Source: Massilia aurea (GTDB lineage: Bacteria; Pseudomonadota; Gammaproteobacteria; Burkholderiales; Burkholderiaceae_D). From it: 64,000 nucleotides of DNA. Made by a program: the position numbers and the translations under genes. A model generated the notes under the pieces. That model did not search any database. It saw only the letters and a list, made by a program, of their open reading frames with translations, and was not told where the DNA came from. Shown in pieces: positions 46,577 through 56,380 of this stretch. How positions within the stretch are numbered: position 1 is the stretch's first letter; the number at the start of each line of letters is the position of its first letter. The stretch is from the NCBI RefSeq assembly GCF_014200505.1, contig NZ_JACHBX010000005.1:372001-436000 (forward strand). Direction: 5' to 3'.

Positions 46577-47683
46577 TTAGTCTTTAAGAAGGCGCGGGCT
46601 GTCGACAGGTTCGTCGAGCAGTCCAGGCGCAAGTTGTGGGCAGACGGTCTGCGCGCAGCCGATGGTCATGGCGGACAGGGCCAGGCCGCGGCGGCAGGCC
46701 AGGTCGAGCGATGAGGCGCCGCTGTACAGGCTCCAGCAGACGGCAGCGGCAAACGCGTCGCCGGCGCCGGTGACGTCGACCACGTCGACGGCGGGTGCGG
46801 CCAGGCTGCGCAGGCCATCGGGCGTTGTAAACATGACGCCCTGGGCGCCGCGCGTGACGATCACGTCCTGCGCGCCGTCGGTCTGCAGATCAAGGCAGGC
46901 GCGCGCGATTGCGGCCTCGCTGTCCATCGCGCGGCCGGCGCGTTCTGCCAGTTCGCCCAGGTTCAGGATCAACAGACGCAGGCCGCGCAGGTCGCGTGGC
47001 AGGCGGTTGATCTTCGGTTCGGACACGGCGACGACAACCATCGGCACGCCGCCCGCCAGTGCGTCGCCCAGCAATCCGGCCACGGCATCGTGCGGCAGGT
47101 TCAGGTCGGCCACGATCAGTGCGGCGCCGGCGCGCTGTGGCGCGCGGCTGGCAAAGAACGCCGGCGTGAGCGCGTCGTTGATCGCCATGTCGGCCAGCGC
47201 GACGCGCATCTCGCCATCTTCATCGAGCACCGCCGTGTAGGTGCCGCTGGCGGCGCCATCGACCAGCAGCACGCTGCGCGTGTCGATGCCCGCTTCGTCG
47301 GCATGCGCGAGCAGTGCGCGGCCCGAGGCATCCGGGCCGACTGCGGTGATGAGGCTGGTGGGGGCGCCCAGGCGCGCGAGGTTCTCGGCGATATTGCGCG
47401 CCACGCCGCCGAACGACTCGGTCTGGCGCGCCGGATTCGACGTGCCCAGGGCCAGCGGGCCGAGCGAGCGCAGCTTGCGGTCGAGGTTCGACGCGCCGAT
47501 GCAGACGACAGGGCGGTGATCCGGCAGCACATAGGCGCGGCCCAGGATGCGCCGCTCGCGCACGAGGGTGGCAATATAGTTGGCGACGGCCGAACGCGAC
47601 AGACCCAGCCGGGCCGCCAGGTCTTGCTGGGAGATGAACGGGTTGGCGCGGATCAGCTCGTACAACTGGTCTTTTTTGGGCAT
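46577..47683 (-). CDS. psuK: HTH-fused PfkB family pseudouridine kinase
   Basis: A 368-aa protein with two parts. Residues 1-55 form a winged HTH (YELIRANPFISQQDLAARLG, then LSRSAVANYIATLV). Residues 60-360 form a PfkB carbohydrate kinase, with ESFGGVARNIAENLARLG and the catalytic VVDVTGAGDAFAAAVCWSLY. It would phosphorylate pseudouridine at the 5' position for PsuG. The HTH suggests a kinase that also senses and represses, a known layout in PsuK-like proteins. It is divergent from the purine nucleoside phosphorylase-deo operon across a 248-base AT-rich region. Confidence 0.9.
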   Translation of the reverse strand: MPKKDQLYELIRANPFISQQDLAARLGLSRSAVANYIATLVRERRILGRAYVLPDHRPVVCIGASNLDRKLRSLGPLALGTSNPARQTESFGGVARNIAENLARLGAPTSLITAVGPDASGRALLAHADEAGIDTRSVLLVDGAASGTYTAVLDEDGEMRVALADMAINDALTPAFFASRAPQRAGAALIVADLNLPHDAVAGLLGDALAGGVPMVVVAVSEPKINRLPRDLRGLRLLILNLGELAERAGRAMDSEAAIARACLDLQTDGAQDVIVTRGAQGVMFTTPDGLRSLAAPAVDVVDVTGAGDAFAAAVCWSLYSGASSLDLACRRGLALSAMTIGCAQTVCPQLAPGLLDEPVDSPRLLKD

Positions 47684-47799
47684 CGCTCGGCAAATGATTT
47701 AAACTTATGTCCGGCAATCCTAGACATTTGTCATGGCGCCGTCAACGTCGGCGTGGTCCTGCTAATTTATCGCGAAAACATATAAATCGGGAAGAAAAA

Positions 47800-47841
47800 G
47801 TGTATTTGCCATACATATCGGCATTCATGCATAGTTATAAT
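47800..47841 (+). promoter_or_regulatory. Candidate promoter/operator between psuK and the nucleoside phosphorylase operon
   Basis: The 248-base divergent region is AT-rich compared with its surroundings. A perfect TATAAT lies at 47836-47841, about 90 bases before the phosphorylase start. No good -35 lies at 17 bases; TTGCCA at 47806-47811 is 24 bases away. TGCC...GGCA (within 47807-47823) and GCATTCATGC (47821-47830) are small inverted repeats that could bind a nucleoside-responsive regulator. Confidence 0.35.
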
Positions 47842-47931
47842 ATTCAGCTGACCAGATGCCGCCGCGCCTGACAAGGCCGCGCCAGTCTCACTCCCATCCC
47901 CCGGATTCACCAGAACTTCACAAGGAATATC

Positions 47932-48774
47932 ATGTCCAGCAATCTCCCGTTCGACGCCGCCGACATCATCCGCGCCCGCAAGCCGGGCTTCGCACCGCGC
48001 GTCGCGCTGATCCTCGGCTCCGGACTGGGTGTGCTGGCCGAACAGATGACGGACGCCGTCTCGATCAGCTACGCCGACCTGCCGGGCTTCCCGATCAGCA
48101 CCGTGCACGGCCATGCCGGTGAACTGGTGCTGGGCCAACTGGCCGGCGTGCCGGTCGCCTGCATGAAGGGCCGCGGCCACTTCTACGAAGGCTACGGCCC
48201 GGGCGTGATGACCAACGCCGTGCGCACCCTCAAGCAGATCGGCTGCGAACTGCTGTTTGTGACGAATGCCGCGGGCTCGCTGAACATCGAAGCCGATGCC
48301 GGCTCGCTGGTCGCGATCACCGACCACATCAACTTCTTGCCGGGCAGCCCGATGTCGGGCCCGAACGACGAGCGCTTCGGCCCGCGCTTCTTCAGCATGT
48401 CCAATGCGTATGACGCCGAGACGCGCGAGCAGGTCAAGGCCGTCGCAAAGGAGAAGGGCATCGTGCTGAACGAAGGCGTGTACCTGGCCGCCGCCGGCCC
48501 GCACTTCGAGACCGTCGCCGAAATCCGCGCCTTCAAGACGCTGGGCGCCGATGTCGTCGGCATGTCGCTGATCCCTGAAGTGATCGCGGCGCGCCACTGC
48601 GGCCTGAAAGTGACGGCCGTCTCGGCAATCACCAACCTGGCAGAAGGTCTGTCGCCGTTCGCGCTGTCGCACGAGCAGACCCTGAAGTACGCGGCGATCG
48701 CGGCCAAGGACATGGTCACGCTGATCCATGCGTATATCGAGCGCCTTGGTTCGACCCCACGCGCAGACGCTTAA
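47932..48774 (+). CDS. Purine-nucleoside phosphorylase (trimeric PNP/XapA type)
   Basis: A 280-aa phosphorylase that releases purine base and (deoxy)ribose 1-phosphate. Motifs are ALILGSGLGVLAEQM, then HGHAGELVLGQL, KGRGHFYEGYGP, LLFVTNAAGSLN, AAAGPHFETVAEIR and MSLIPEVIAARHCGLKVTAV with ITN. This is the trimeric PNP-I (human PNP/XapA-like) class, not hexameric DeoD. The base site Asn in the ITN motif fits 6-oxopurine nucleosides such as inosine, guanosine and xanthosine. First gene of the pnp-deoB-deoC operon. Confidence 0.94.
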   Translation: MSSNLPFDAADIIRARKPGFAPRVALILGSGLGVLAEQMTDAVSISYADLPGFPISTVHGHAGELVLGQLAGVPVACMKGRGHFYEGYGPGVMTNAVRTLKQIGCELLFVTNAAGSLNIEADAGSLVAITDHINFLPGSPMSGPNDERFGPRFFSMSNAYDAETREQVKAVAKEKGIVLNEGVYLAAAGPHFETVAEIRAFKTLGADVVGMSLIPEVIAARHCGLKVTAVSAITNLAEGLSPFALSHEQTLKYAAIAAKDMVTLIHAYIERLGSTPRADA

Positions 48775-48801
48775 TCACACTTACCGAAAGCGAGCGATCC
48801 A

Positions 48802-49995
48802 ATGTCCCGTGCATTCATCCTCCTGCTGGACTCCTTCGGCCTGGGCGCGCTGCCCGACGCCGACAAATATGGCGACCTTGATGCCAACACCTTCGGCCAC
48901 ATCGCCGAATGGGCCGCGAAGGAAGGCAAGCCGATGGCGCTGCCGAACCTCGAGCGCCTCGGCCTGGGCGCGGCCGGTCACAAGGCCAGCGGCGAATGGG
49001 CGCCGGGTTTCAGCCAGCGCGACGGTTTCACCGGCGCCTGGGGCATCGCGCGCGAACAGTCGACCGGCAAGGACACGCAAAGCGGTCACTGGGAAATCGC
49101 CGGCGTGCCGGTGCTGTTCGACTGGGGTTACTTCCCGAAGACCGTGCCGTCGTTCCCGAAGGAGCTCACTGACAAGCTGCAGGCGTTGACCGGCGTGCCG
49201 GGCTGGCTGGCCAACTGCCACGCCTCGGGCACCACCGTCATCAACGACTTCGGCGATGAACACGTCGCCACCGGTAAGCCGATCCTGTACACGTCAGCCG
49301 ACTCGGTGCTGCAGATCGCCGCGCACGAAGAGCACTTCGGCCTGGAGCGCCTGTACGCCGTCTGCGAAGCGGCCTATGAACTGGTCAAGCCGTACAACAT
49401 CGGCCGCGTGATCGCGCGGCCGTTCACGGGTGCCAACGGCGACTACAAGCGCACATCGAACCGCCACGACTACGCTGTGCCGCCGGTCGCACCGACGCTG
49501 CTGGACCACGTCAAGGATGCGGGCGGCGACGTCTTCGCCCTCGGCAAGATCAGCGACATCTATGCGGGGCAGGGCGTCACGCGGCGGATCTTGGGCCCGG
49601 ACAATATGGCGCTCTTTGACCGCCTGCTCGAAGTGGCCGACGAAGCGGGCGACAAGTCGCTCACGTTCGTCAACTTCGTCGACTTCGACATGCATTTCGG
49701 CCACCGCCGCGACGTCGCCGGCTACGCCAACGCGCTGCACGAACTGGATGCGCGCCTGCCGGCATTCATGGCCAAGCTGAAGGACGGCGATCTGGTCGTA
49801 CTCACGGCCGACCACGGGTGCGATCCGACCGCGCCGGGTTCGGACCATACCCGAGAATACATCCCAATGATCTTCTTCGGCCCGAACGTCGCGCCGCAGG
49901 AACTGCCGGTGGCCGACACCTTCTCGGATATCGGCGCCACGCTGGCGAAACACCTCGGCGTCAAACCACTTTCGAACGGAATCGCACAGCTATGA
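48802..49995 (+). CDS. deoB: Phosphopentomutase
   Basis: A 397-aa alkaline-phosphatase-superfamily mutase that converts (deoxy)ribose 1-phosphate to the 5-phosphate. It begins AFILLLDSFGLGALPDADKY with the metal-binding Asp. The phosphorylated Thr lies in GKDTQSGHWEIAG (about residue 92). Metal ligands continue in VVLTADHGCDPTAPGSDHTR. Its last bases overlap the deoC start (ATGA). Length matches E. coli DeoB. Confidence 0.96.
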   Translation: MSRAFILLLDSFGLGALPDADKYGDLDANTFGHIAEWAAKEGKPMALPNLERLGLGAAGHKASGEWAPGFSQRDGFTGAWGIAREQSTGKDTQSGHWEIAGVPVLFDWGYFPKTVPSFPKELTDKLQALTGVPGWLANCHASGTTVINDFGDEHVATGKPILYTSADSVLQIAAHEEHFGLERLYAVCEAAYELVKPYNIGRVIARPFTGANGDYKRTSNRHDYAVPPVAPTLLDHVKDAGGDVFALGKISDIYAGQGVTRRILGPDNMALFDRLLEVADEAGDKSLTFVNFVDFDMHFGHRRDVAGYANALHELDARLPAFMAKLKDGDLVVLTADHGCDPTAPGSDHTREYIPMIFFGPNVAPQELPVADTFSDIGATLAKHLGVKPLSNGIAQL

Positions 49996-50948
49996 GCCAG
50001 CCGCTGGACTTCAAACGCAACGTCGCCATGGACCTGGACCTTGGCCTGATCAACAGTCTCAAGGTCAACCGCAACGCGGCCGACCGCCGCGCCGCGAGCC
50101 TGGCGAACCGCCGCACGGTGAAAAAGGAATACCAGGCCGCATGGCTGGTGCGCGCGATCGAGTGCATGGACCTGACTACGCTGTCGGGCGACGATACGCC
50201 AGGCCGCGTTGAGCGCCTGTGCATGAAGGCGATGCGCCCGCTGCGCGCCGATCTGATGGCCGCGCTGGGTCTCGAGACCCTGAGCACCGGCGCCGTCTGC
50301 GTGTACCACGAGATGATCACGCCAGCCGTCAAGGTGTTGCAGGGCCGCTTGCCGATCGCTGCGGTGTCGACGGCATTCCCGGCCGGCCTGTCGAGCATGG
50401 AAACCAAGCTGCGCGAGATCGAACTGTCGGTCGCTGCCGGCGCCACCGAAATCGACATCGTCATCACGCGCCAGCACGTCTTGCTGGGCAACTGGCAGGC
50501 GCTGTACAACGAGATGGTGGCGTACCGCCAGGCTTGCGGCGACGCGCACGTCAAAGCCATCCTGGCCACCGGTGACCTGGTCACGCTGGAAAACGTGGCA
50601 AAAGCCTCGTGGGTCTGCATGATGGCCGGTGCGGACTTCATCAAGACCTCGACCGGCAAGGAAGGCGTGAACGCCACCATCCCGGTCTCGCTGGTGATGG
50701 TGCGCGCGATTCGCGACTACCACGAACTGACCGGTTTCCAGGTTGGCTACAAGCCGGCCGGCGGCGTCTCGACGGCGAAGTCGGCGCTGCAATACCTGAC
50801 CGTGATGAAGGAAGAACTGGGCAACGACTGGCTGCAGCCGCACCTGTTCCGCATCGGTGCATCGAGCCTCCTGACCGACATCGAACGCCAGCTCGAGCAT
50901 TACGTGACCGGGAACTACTCGGCCGCCCATCGTCACGCGCAACCTTAA
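49992..50948 (+). CDS. deoC: Deoxyribose-phosphate aldolase, long eukaryote-like type
   Basis: A 318-aa class I aldolase that splits deoxyribose 5-phosphate to glyceraldehyde 3-phosphate and acetaldehyde. The Schiff-base Lys is in SDFIKTSTGKEGVNAT-like text (here GADFIKTSTGKEGVNAT), and the second Lys in VGYKPAGGVST. The protein is longer than the about 220-260 aa bacterial enzyme. Its segments RRTVKKEYQAAWLVRAIECM, DLTTLSGDD and LFRIGASSLLTDIERQLEHY closely follow the animal DERA sequence as I recall it. It is coupled to deoB and is 13 bases before the aldehyde dehydrogenase gene. Confidence 0.95.
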   Translation: MSQPLDFKRNVAMDLDLGLINSLKVNRNAADRRAASLANRRTVKKEYQAAWLVRAIECMDLTTLSGDDTPGRVERLCMKAMRPLRADLMAALGLETLSTGAVCVYHEMITPAVKVLQGRLPIAAVSTAFPAGLSSMETKLREIELSVAAGATEIDIVITRQHVLLGNWQALYNEMVAYRQACGDAHVKAILATGDLVTLENVAKASWVCMMAGADFIKTSTGKEGVNATIPVSLVMVRAIRDYHELTGFQVGYKPAGGVSTAKSALQYLTVMKEELGNDWLQPHLFRIGASSLLTDIERQLEHYVTGNYSAAHRHAQP

Positions 50949-50961
50949 ATCCGGATACGTC

Positions 50962-53340
50962 ATGCCAACAATTAAAGAGATTCTTCAGACCATGGACTAC
51001 GGCCCCGCTCTCGAGACCACCAAGGAAGCGCAAGCATGGCTGGACGGTCACGAGCGCCGCTTTGGCCTGTTCATCGACAACGCCTGGAGCGACGCTGGTG
51101 AAACGTTCGCCACGACCAATCCGGCCGATGGCGTCGAACTGGCGCAGGTCACGCAGGCGACGGACGATGATGTCGAACGTGCCGTCGCAGCCGCGCGCCG
51201 CGCGCAGCCGGGCTGGGTCGCGCTGGGTGGCCATGGCCGCGCCAAGATCATGTACGCGCTTTCGCGCCTGCTGCAAAAGCACGCGCGCCTGTTCGCTGTG
51301 CTTGAAACGCTCGACAACGGCAAGACGATCCGCGAAACGCGCGACGCCGACCTGCCGCTCGTGGCCCGCCATTTCTACCATCACGCCGGCTGGGCGCAGC
51401 TGCAGGCCGAAGAATTCGCGGACTACCGCGCCGTCGGTGTTGTCGGCCAGATCGTGCCGTGGAACTTCCCGCTGTTGATGCTGGCGTGGAAGATCGCGCC
51501 AGCGCTGGCTGCTGGTAACACGGTGGTGTTCAAGCCGGCCGAGTACACGCCGCTGACCGCCTTGCTGTTTGCCGAACTCTGCCAGCGCGCTGGTGTGCCC
51601 GCCGGTGTCGTCAACATCGTCACGGGCGATGGCCGCGTCGGCGAGGCCATCGTCAACCATCCGGGCATCGACAAGATCGCGTTCACCGGCTCGACCGAAG
51701 TCGGGCGCCTGATCCGCAAATCGACCGCCGGCAGCGGCAAGAAGCTGTCGCTCGAACTGGGTGGCAAGTCGCCGTTCATCGTGTTCGATGATGCCGACCT
51801 GGACGCCGCCGTCGAAGGCCTGGTCGACTCGATCTGGTTCAACCAGGGCCAGGTCTGCTGCGCCGGTTCGCGCCTGCTGGTGCAAGAGTCGGTGTACGAG
51901 CGCTTCATCAAGAAGGTCAAGGCGCGCATGGAAACCCTGCGCGTCGGTTCGCCACTGGACAAGTCGAACGACATCGGCGCGCTGGTCGATCCGGTGCAGC
52001 AGCAGCGCATCCACGGCCTGGTGGAATCGGCCCGCGCCGAAGGCTGCGAAGTCTGGCAACCGGCCGGTGAGCTGTCGACGTCGGGTTCGTGGTACCTGCC
52101 AACCCTGATCACGGGCGCGTCGACGTCGGCCGCCGTGGCGCAGGCCGAAATCTTCGGGCCGGTGCTGGTGGCGATGAGCTTCCGCACCCCGGCCGAAGCC
52201 GTCCAGCTGGCGAACAACACCGTCTACGGTCTGGCCGCCTGTGTCTGGAGCGAGTCGATCAGCCTGGCGCTGGACGTCGTCCCGCAGATCAAGGCCGGTG
52301 TGGTCTGGATCAACACGGCGAACCAGTTCGATGCAGGCTGCGGTTTCGGCGGCTACAAGGAGTCGGGCTATGGCCGCGAAGGCGGCAAGGAAGGCATGTA
52401 CGAATACCTGACGCCGCTGTCGGAAGATGCACGGCCTGCGGCGCCGGTGTTTGCCGCGAAGGGCGCCGTGAAAGCAGCGGACGCCGACAGCCCGTTCGCG
52501 ATCGACCGCACCGCCAAGCTGTACATCGGCGGCAAGCAGGCGCGCCCTGACGGCGCCTACAGCCGCGCGATCAATGGCGCGAACGGCGCGTTCCTGGCCG
52601 ATATCGGCGAAGGCAGCCGCAAGGACATCCGCAACGCTGTCGAAGCAGCGCACAAGGCGGCCGGCTGGGCCAAGGCCACCGCGTACAACCGCGCGCAGGT
52701 GCTGTACTACATCGCCGAGAACCTGGCGATCCGCGCCGACGAATTCGCCGCGCGCATTGCGCAGCAGACCGGTTCGACCGACGCTGCGCGCGAAGTGGCA
52801 GCCTCGGTCGAGCGCCTGTTCTACTGGGCCGCCTGGGCCGACAAGTACGACGGCCAGGTGCACCAGCCGCCGATGCACGGCATCACTGTGGCGCTGAACG
52901 AGCCAGTGGGCGTGATCGGCATCGTGTGCCCGAACGAGAACCCGCTGCTGGGCTTCATCTCGCTGGTGGCACCAGCGCTGGCGCTGGGCAACCGCGTGGT
53001 GGCGGTGCCGTCGGAACAGTATCCGCTGTCGGCGATCGACCTGTACCAGGTGCTCGATACGTCGGACCTGCCGGGTGGGGCGCTCAATATCGTCACCGGA
53101 TCAAGCGACGAGCTGGCGCGCACGCTGGCCTCGCACGGCGAGATCGACGCCGTGTGGCGCCATGACGGTTCTGCCGATGGTTGTGCCGAAGTCGAGCGCC
53201 TGTCGAGCGAGACGCTCAAGCGCACCTGGACCGGCGGCGCGAAAGGGCGCGACTGGTTCGATCCGAAGCAGGCCGGTGGTCGTGTCGTGCTGCAGCATGC
53301 GAGCCAGGTGAAGAACGTCTGGATTCCGTACGGCGTCTGA
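50962..53340 (+). CDS. ALDH16-type aldehyde dehydrogenase with two fused ALDH domains
   Basis: A 792-aa tandem protein. Domain 1 (about residues 30-485) is a full ALDH: PWNFPLLMLAWKIAPALAAG, NAD-site FTGSTEVGRLI, general-base Glu in LELGGKSPFIV, and the nucleophile in FNQGQVCCAGSRLLVQ. Domain 2 (about 515-792) matches the ALDH N-terminal fold (LYIGGKQARPDGAYSR, GVIGIVCPNENPLLGFISL). It lacks both the Glu and Cys motifs and ends early, so it is inactive and probably structural. This is the layout of the ALDH16 family. Lying after deoC, it probably oxidises the acetaldehyde released by DeoC. Confidence 0.9.
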   Translation: MPTIKEILQTMDYGPALETTKEAQAWLDGHERRFGLFIDNAWSDAGETFATTNPADGVELAQVTQATDDDVERAVAAARRAQPGWVALGGHGRAKIMYALSRLLQKHARLFAVLETLDNGKTIRETRDADLPLVARHFYHHAGWAQLQAEEFADYRAVGVVGQIVPWNFPLLMLAWKIAPALAAGNTVVFKPAEYTPLTALLFAELCQRAGVPAGVVNIVTGDGRVGEAIVNHPGIDKIAFTGSTEVGRLIRKSTAGSGKKLSLELGGKSPFIVFDDADLDAAVEGLVDSIWFNQGQVCCAGSRLLVQESVYERFIKKVKARMETLRVGSPLDKSNDIGALVDPVQQQRIHGLVESARAEGCEVWQPAGELSTSGSWYLPTLITGASTSAAVAQAEIFGPVLVAMSFRTPAEAVQLANNTVYGLAACVWSESISLALDVVPQIKAGVVWINTANQFDAGCGFGGYKESGYGREGGKEGMYEYLTPLSEDARPAAPVFAAKGAVKAADADSPFAIDRTAKLYIGGKQARPDGAYSRAINGANGAFLADIGEGSRKDIRNAVEAAHKAAGWAKATAYNRAQVLYYIAENLAIRADEFAARIAQQTGSTDAAREVAASVERLFYWAAWADKYDGQVHQPPMHGITVALNEPVGVIGIVCPNENPLLGFISLVAPALALGNRVVAVPSEQYPLSAIDLYQVLDTSDLPGGALNIVTGSSDELARTLASHGEIDAVWRHDGSADGCAEVERLSSETLKRTWTGGAKGRDWFDPKQAGGRVVLQHASQVKNVWIPYGV

Positions 53341-53378
53341 CGTCCTGACTCTTCTTCAACCCTTAACTTCCTGACGAC

Positions 53379-53491
53379 GTAGGGTGGGCGGCTATGCCGC
53401 CCACGCGGTGATCGGTAGTGGCGCCGCTCTCGTGCGCGAGCTGGCACACGCCAACCATCACCGCGTGGGCGGGGAACCCGCCCACCCTACG
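53379..53491. repeat. Dispersed double-hairpin intergenic element, copy C
   Basis: The copy starts GTAGGGTGG and ends CCACCCTACG. The left stem is GTGGGCGGC (53384-53392) with GCCGCCCAC (53396-53404). The right stem is GTGGGCGGG (53465-53473) with CCCGCCCAC (53477-53485). It sits between the aldehyde dehydrogenase gene and deoA. The inner stretch CCAACCATCACCGCG is shared with copy B. Confidence 0.85.
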
Positions 53492-53513
53492 CCGCCGACG
53501 CGAAAGCACCAAT

Positions 53514-54836
<1,323 letters not shown>

Positions 54837-54846
54837 AAGAAACGCC

Positions 54847-55251
54847 ATGACCTACACAAAACTGATCGATGAAGCGCGCGCCGCGCGCGAGCTGGCGTAC
54901 GCGCCGTATTCCAACTTCCAGGTGGGGGCAGCGCTCGAGTGCAAGGATGGCCGCATCTTCCGCGGCTGCAATGTGGAAAATGCCGCCTACGGCCTGTGCA
55001 ATTGTGCCGAGCGCACGGCGTTCTTCAGCGCCATTGCCAACGGCTACAAGCCGGGCGATTTCGCGGCGCTGGCCGTGATCGGCCAGACCGAAGGCCCGAT
55101 CGCGCCGTGTGGCGCCTGCCGGCAAGTGATCCTGGAATTGGGTGGTAATGAATTGCCGGTGATCCTGACCAACCTGACCGGTGCCATCTTCGAAACCACG
55201 GCAGCGGCGCAGTTGCCGAATGCATTCGGGGGCCAGGACCTGCAGTCCTGA
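54847..55251 (+). CDS. cdd: Cytidine deaminase, homotetrameric type
   Basis: A 134-aa zinc enzyme that deaminates cytidine and deoxycytidine. The zinc motif is complete: NAAYGLCNCAERTAFFSA with catalytic Glu in CAE, and IAPCGACRQVILELGG with the PCxxC ligands. The N-terminus FQVGAALECKDGRIFRGCNV binds nucleoside. It starts 10 bases after deoA and ends the nucleoside catabolic block. The length is that of the short one-domain enzyme. Confidence 0.96.
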   Translation: MTYTKLIDEARAARELAYAPYSNFQVGAALECKDGRIFRGCNVENAAYGLCNCAERTAFFSAIANGYKPGDFAALAVIGQTEGPIAPCGACRQVILELGGNELPVILTNLTGAIFETTAAAQLPNAFGGQDLQS

Positions 55252-55375
55252 AGGAAAGTGTTCATGGCGCGCAGAAACGTCTGCGGGCCATGATCGCAGC
55301 TTCGGTCAATCAACCCTTGTAATCGCCAAGTTGATCACAAAGTGATGATATATACACATCGACTTGGAGCTTGTT

Positions 55376-55699
55376 ATGAAAAAATTGATCGTCTTGCTTA
55401 GTGGCGTCGTCATCGCGTCAAGTGCCGCAGCCCAGACCACCCCGACCACGCCGCAGCCAGCCAAAGCAGGGGCTGCCCAGCAAAAAGCACCGGTGATGGG
55501 CACTGCGGACAAGCGCGCCAATCCTGCAGCCGAGCCGGAAGACAGTGCGAACTCGGTCTCGACCGATTTCCAGGGCACCAGCAAGCAGGAAACCACGGCG
55601 GCAGGCATGGGCCAGCCTAAGAAGCAGACGGAGCGTACCTCGAGCGCGAGCCGGACTGGCTCAGCGACGCAGAACATCGAAGACAAGACCAAGAAATAA
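55376..55699 (+). CDS. Small exported low-complexity protein
   Basis: A 107-aa protein with a signal peptide (LIVLLSGVVIASSAAAQ) and a Thr/Pro/Ala/Gln/Lys-rich mature part without Cys or aromatic clusters (TTPTTPQPAKAGAAQQK, KQETTAAGMGQPKKQTERTS). It is probably disordered in the periplasm. TTGGAG lies six bases before the ATG. No family is recognised. Upstream bases 55252-55375 are AT-rich and probably carry its promoter. Confidence 0.65.
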   Translation: MKKLIVLLSGVVIASSAAAQTTPTTPQPAKAGAAQQKAPVMGTADKRANPAAEPEDSANSVSTDFQGTSKQETTAAGMGQPKKQTERTSSASRTGSATQNIEDKTKK

Positions 55700-55708
55700 T
55701 GTAGTACT

Positions 55709-55732
55709 GGAACGGCGTCGCAACGCCGTTCC
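55709..55732. terminator. Hairpin between convergent genes
   Basis: GGAACGGCGT (55709-55718) pairs perfectly with ACGCCGTTCC (55723-55732) around CGCA. It lies between the small exported protein gene and the convergent DUF2058 gene. No long T-run is present, so it is only a moderate terminator for either strand. Confidence 0.6.
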
Positions 55733-55752
55733 AACCCCGTTCTAGCCCCGCA

Positions 55753-56289
55753 TCACCACATCAGATCGTCCGGAATCTTGAAGTCCGCGTACGGATCGTC
55801 CTCTTCTACTTCCTGTACTTTCTTCTTGATCTGCACGACGATCGACGCATCGCGCTGGGCGATTTTTTCGCCGATGATGCGTGGCACCAGCTCGAAGCTG
55901 CCATTCATGTGCACGATCACCAGGCGACCCGCGACCAGGTGCTCGACAATCTGCGACGTCACGTGGATGCGCTCGATCTTGGTGCCGAACGTGAAGTTGT
56001 AGGGCACATCACCCTTGCCCTTGGGCTGCTTGTTCTTCTGCACCATCTGCGCGATCTGCGCCAGGATGGCTTTTTGCGCTGCGGCCGCATCGCGCTGCGT
56101 GTTCAGTTCACGCGCACGCTCGGCGTTCTTGCGCTGCAGCTCGAGCGCCGCTTCGCGCGCCTCGTTGACCGACTCCACGCCCGTGCGCAGCTCGTGCTTG
56201 TGCTGTTTGCTTTTTGCCTGGGTGACCTGTTTGACCTTCTTCTTGTCGACCAGGCCGGCCTTGAGTAACTGCTCTTGCAGCGAAACCAT
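55753..56289 (-). CDS. DUF2058 family protein (YaiL-like)
   Basis: A 178-aa soluble protein beginning VSLQEQLLKAGLVDKKKVKQ, the family N-terminus. A long charged helix of coiled-coil character follows (REAALELQRKNAERARELNT). A C-terminal domain holds YNFTFGTKIERIHVTSQIVE, with HLVAGRLVIVHMNG and FELVPRIIGEKIAQRD. YaiL-like proteins are widespread in proteobacteria and are thought to act near RNA or ribosomes, but this is not established. The basic N-terminus fits nucleic acid contact. Confidence 0.9.
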   Translation of the reverse strand: MVSLQEQLLKAGLVDKKKVKQVTQAKSKQHKHELRTGVESVNEAREAALELQRKNAERARELNTQRDAAAAQKAILAQIAQMVQKNKQPKGKGDVPYNFTFGTKIERIHVTSQIVEHLVAGRLVIVHMNGSFELVPRIIGEKIAQRDASIVVQIKKKVQEVEEDDPYADFKIPDDLMW

Positions 56290-56380
56290 AATGTGCTTTC
56301 CCTAAAGATGACGGGCCGCCCGATCACGAAGGCGGCGCAAGGGCGCTAGCATAGCAAACAAGCGCCGAGCCGAGCCAGCA

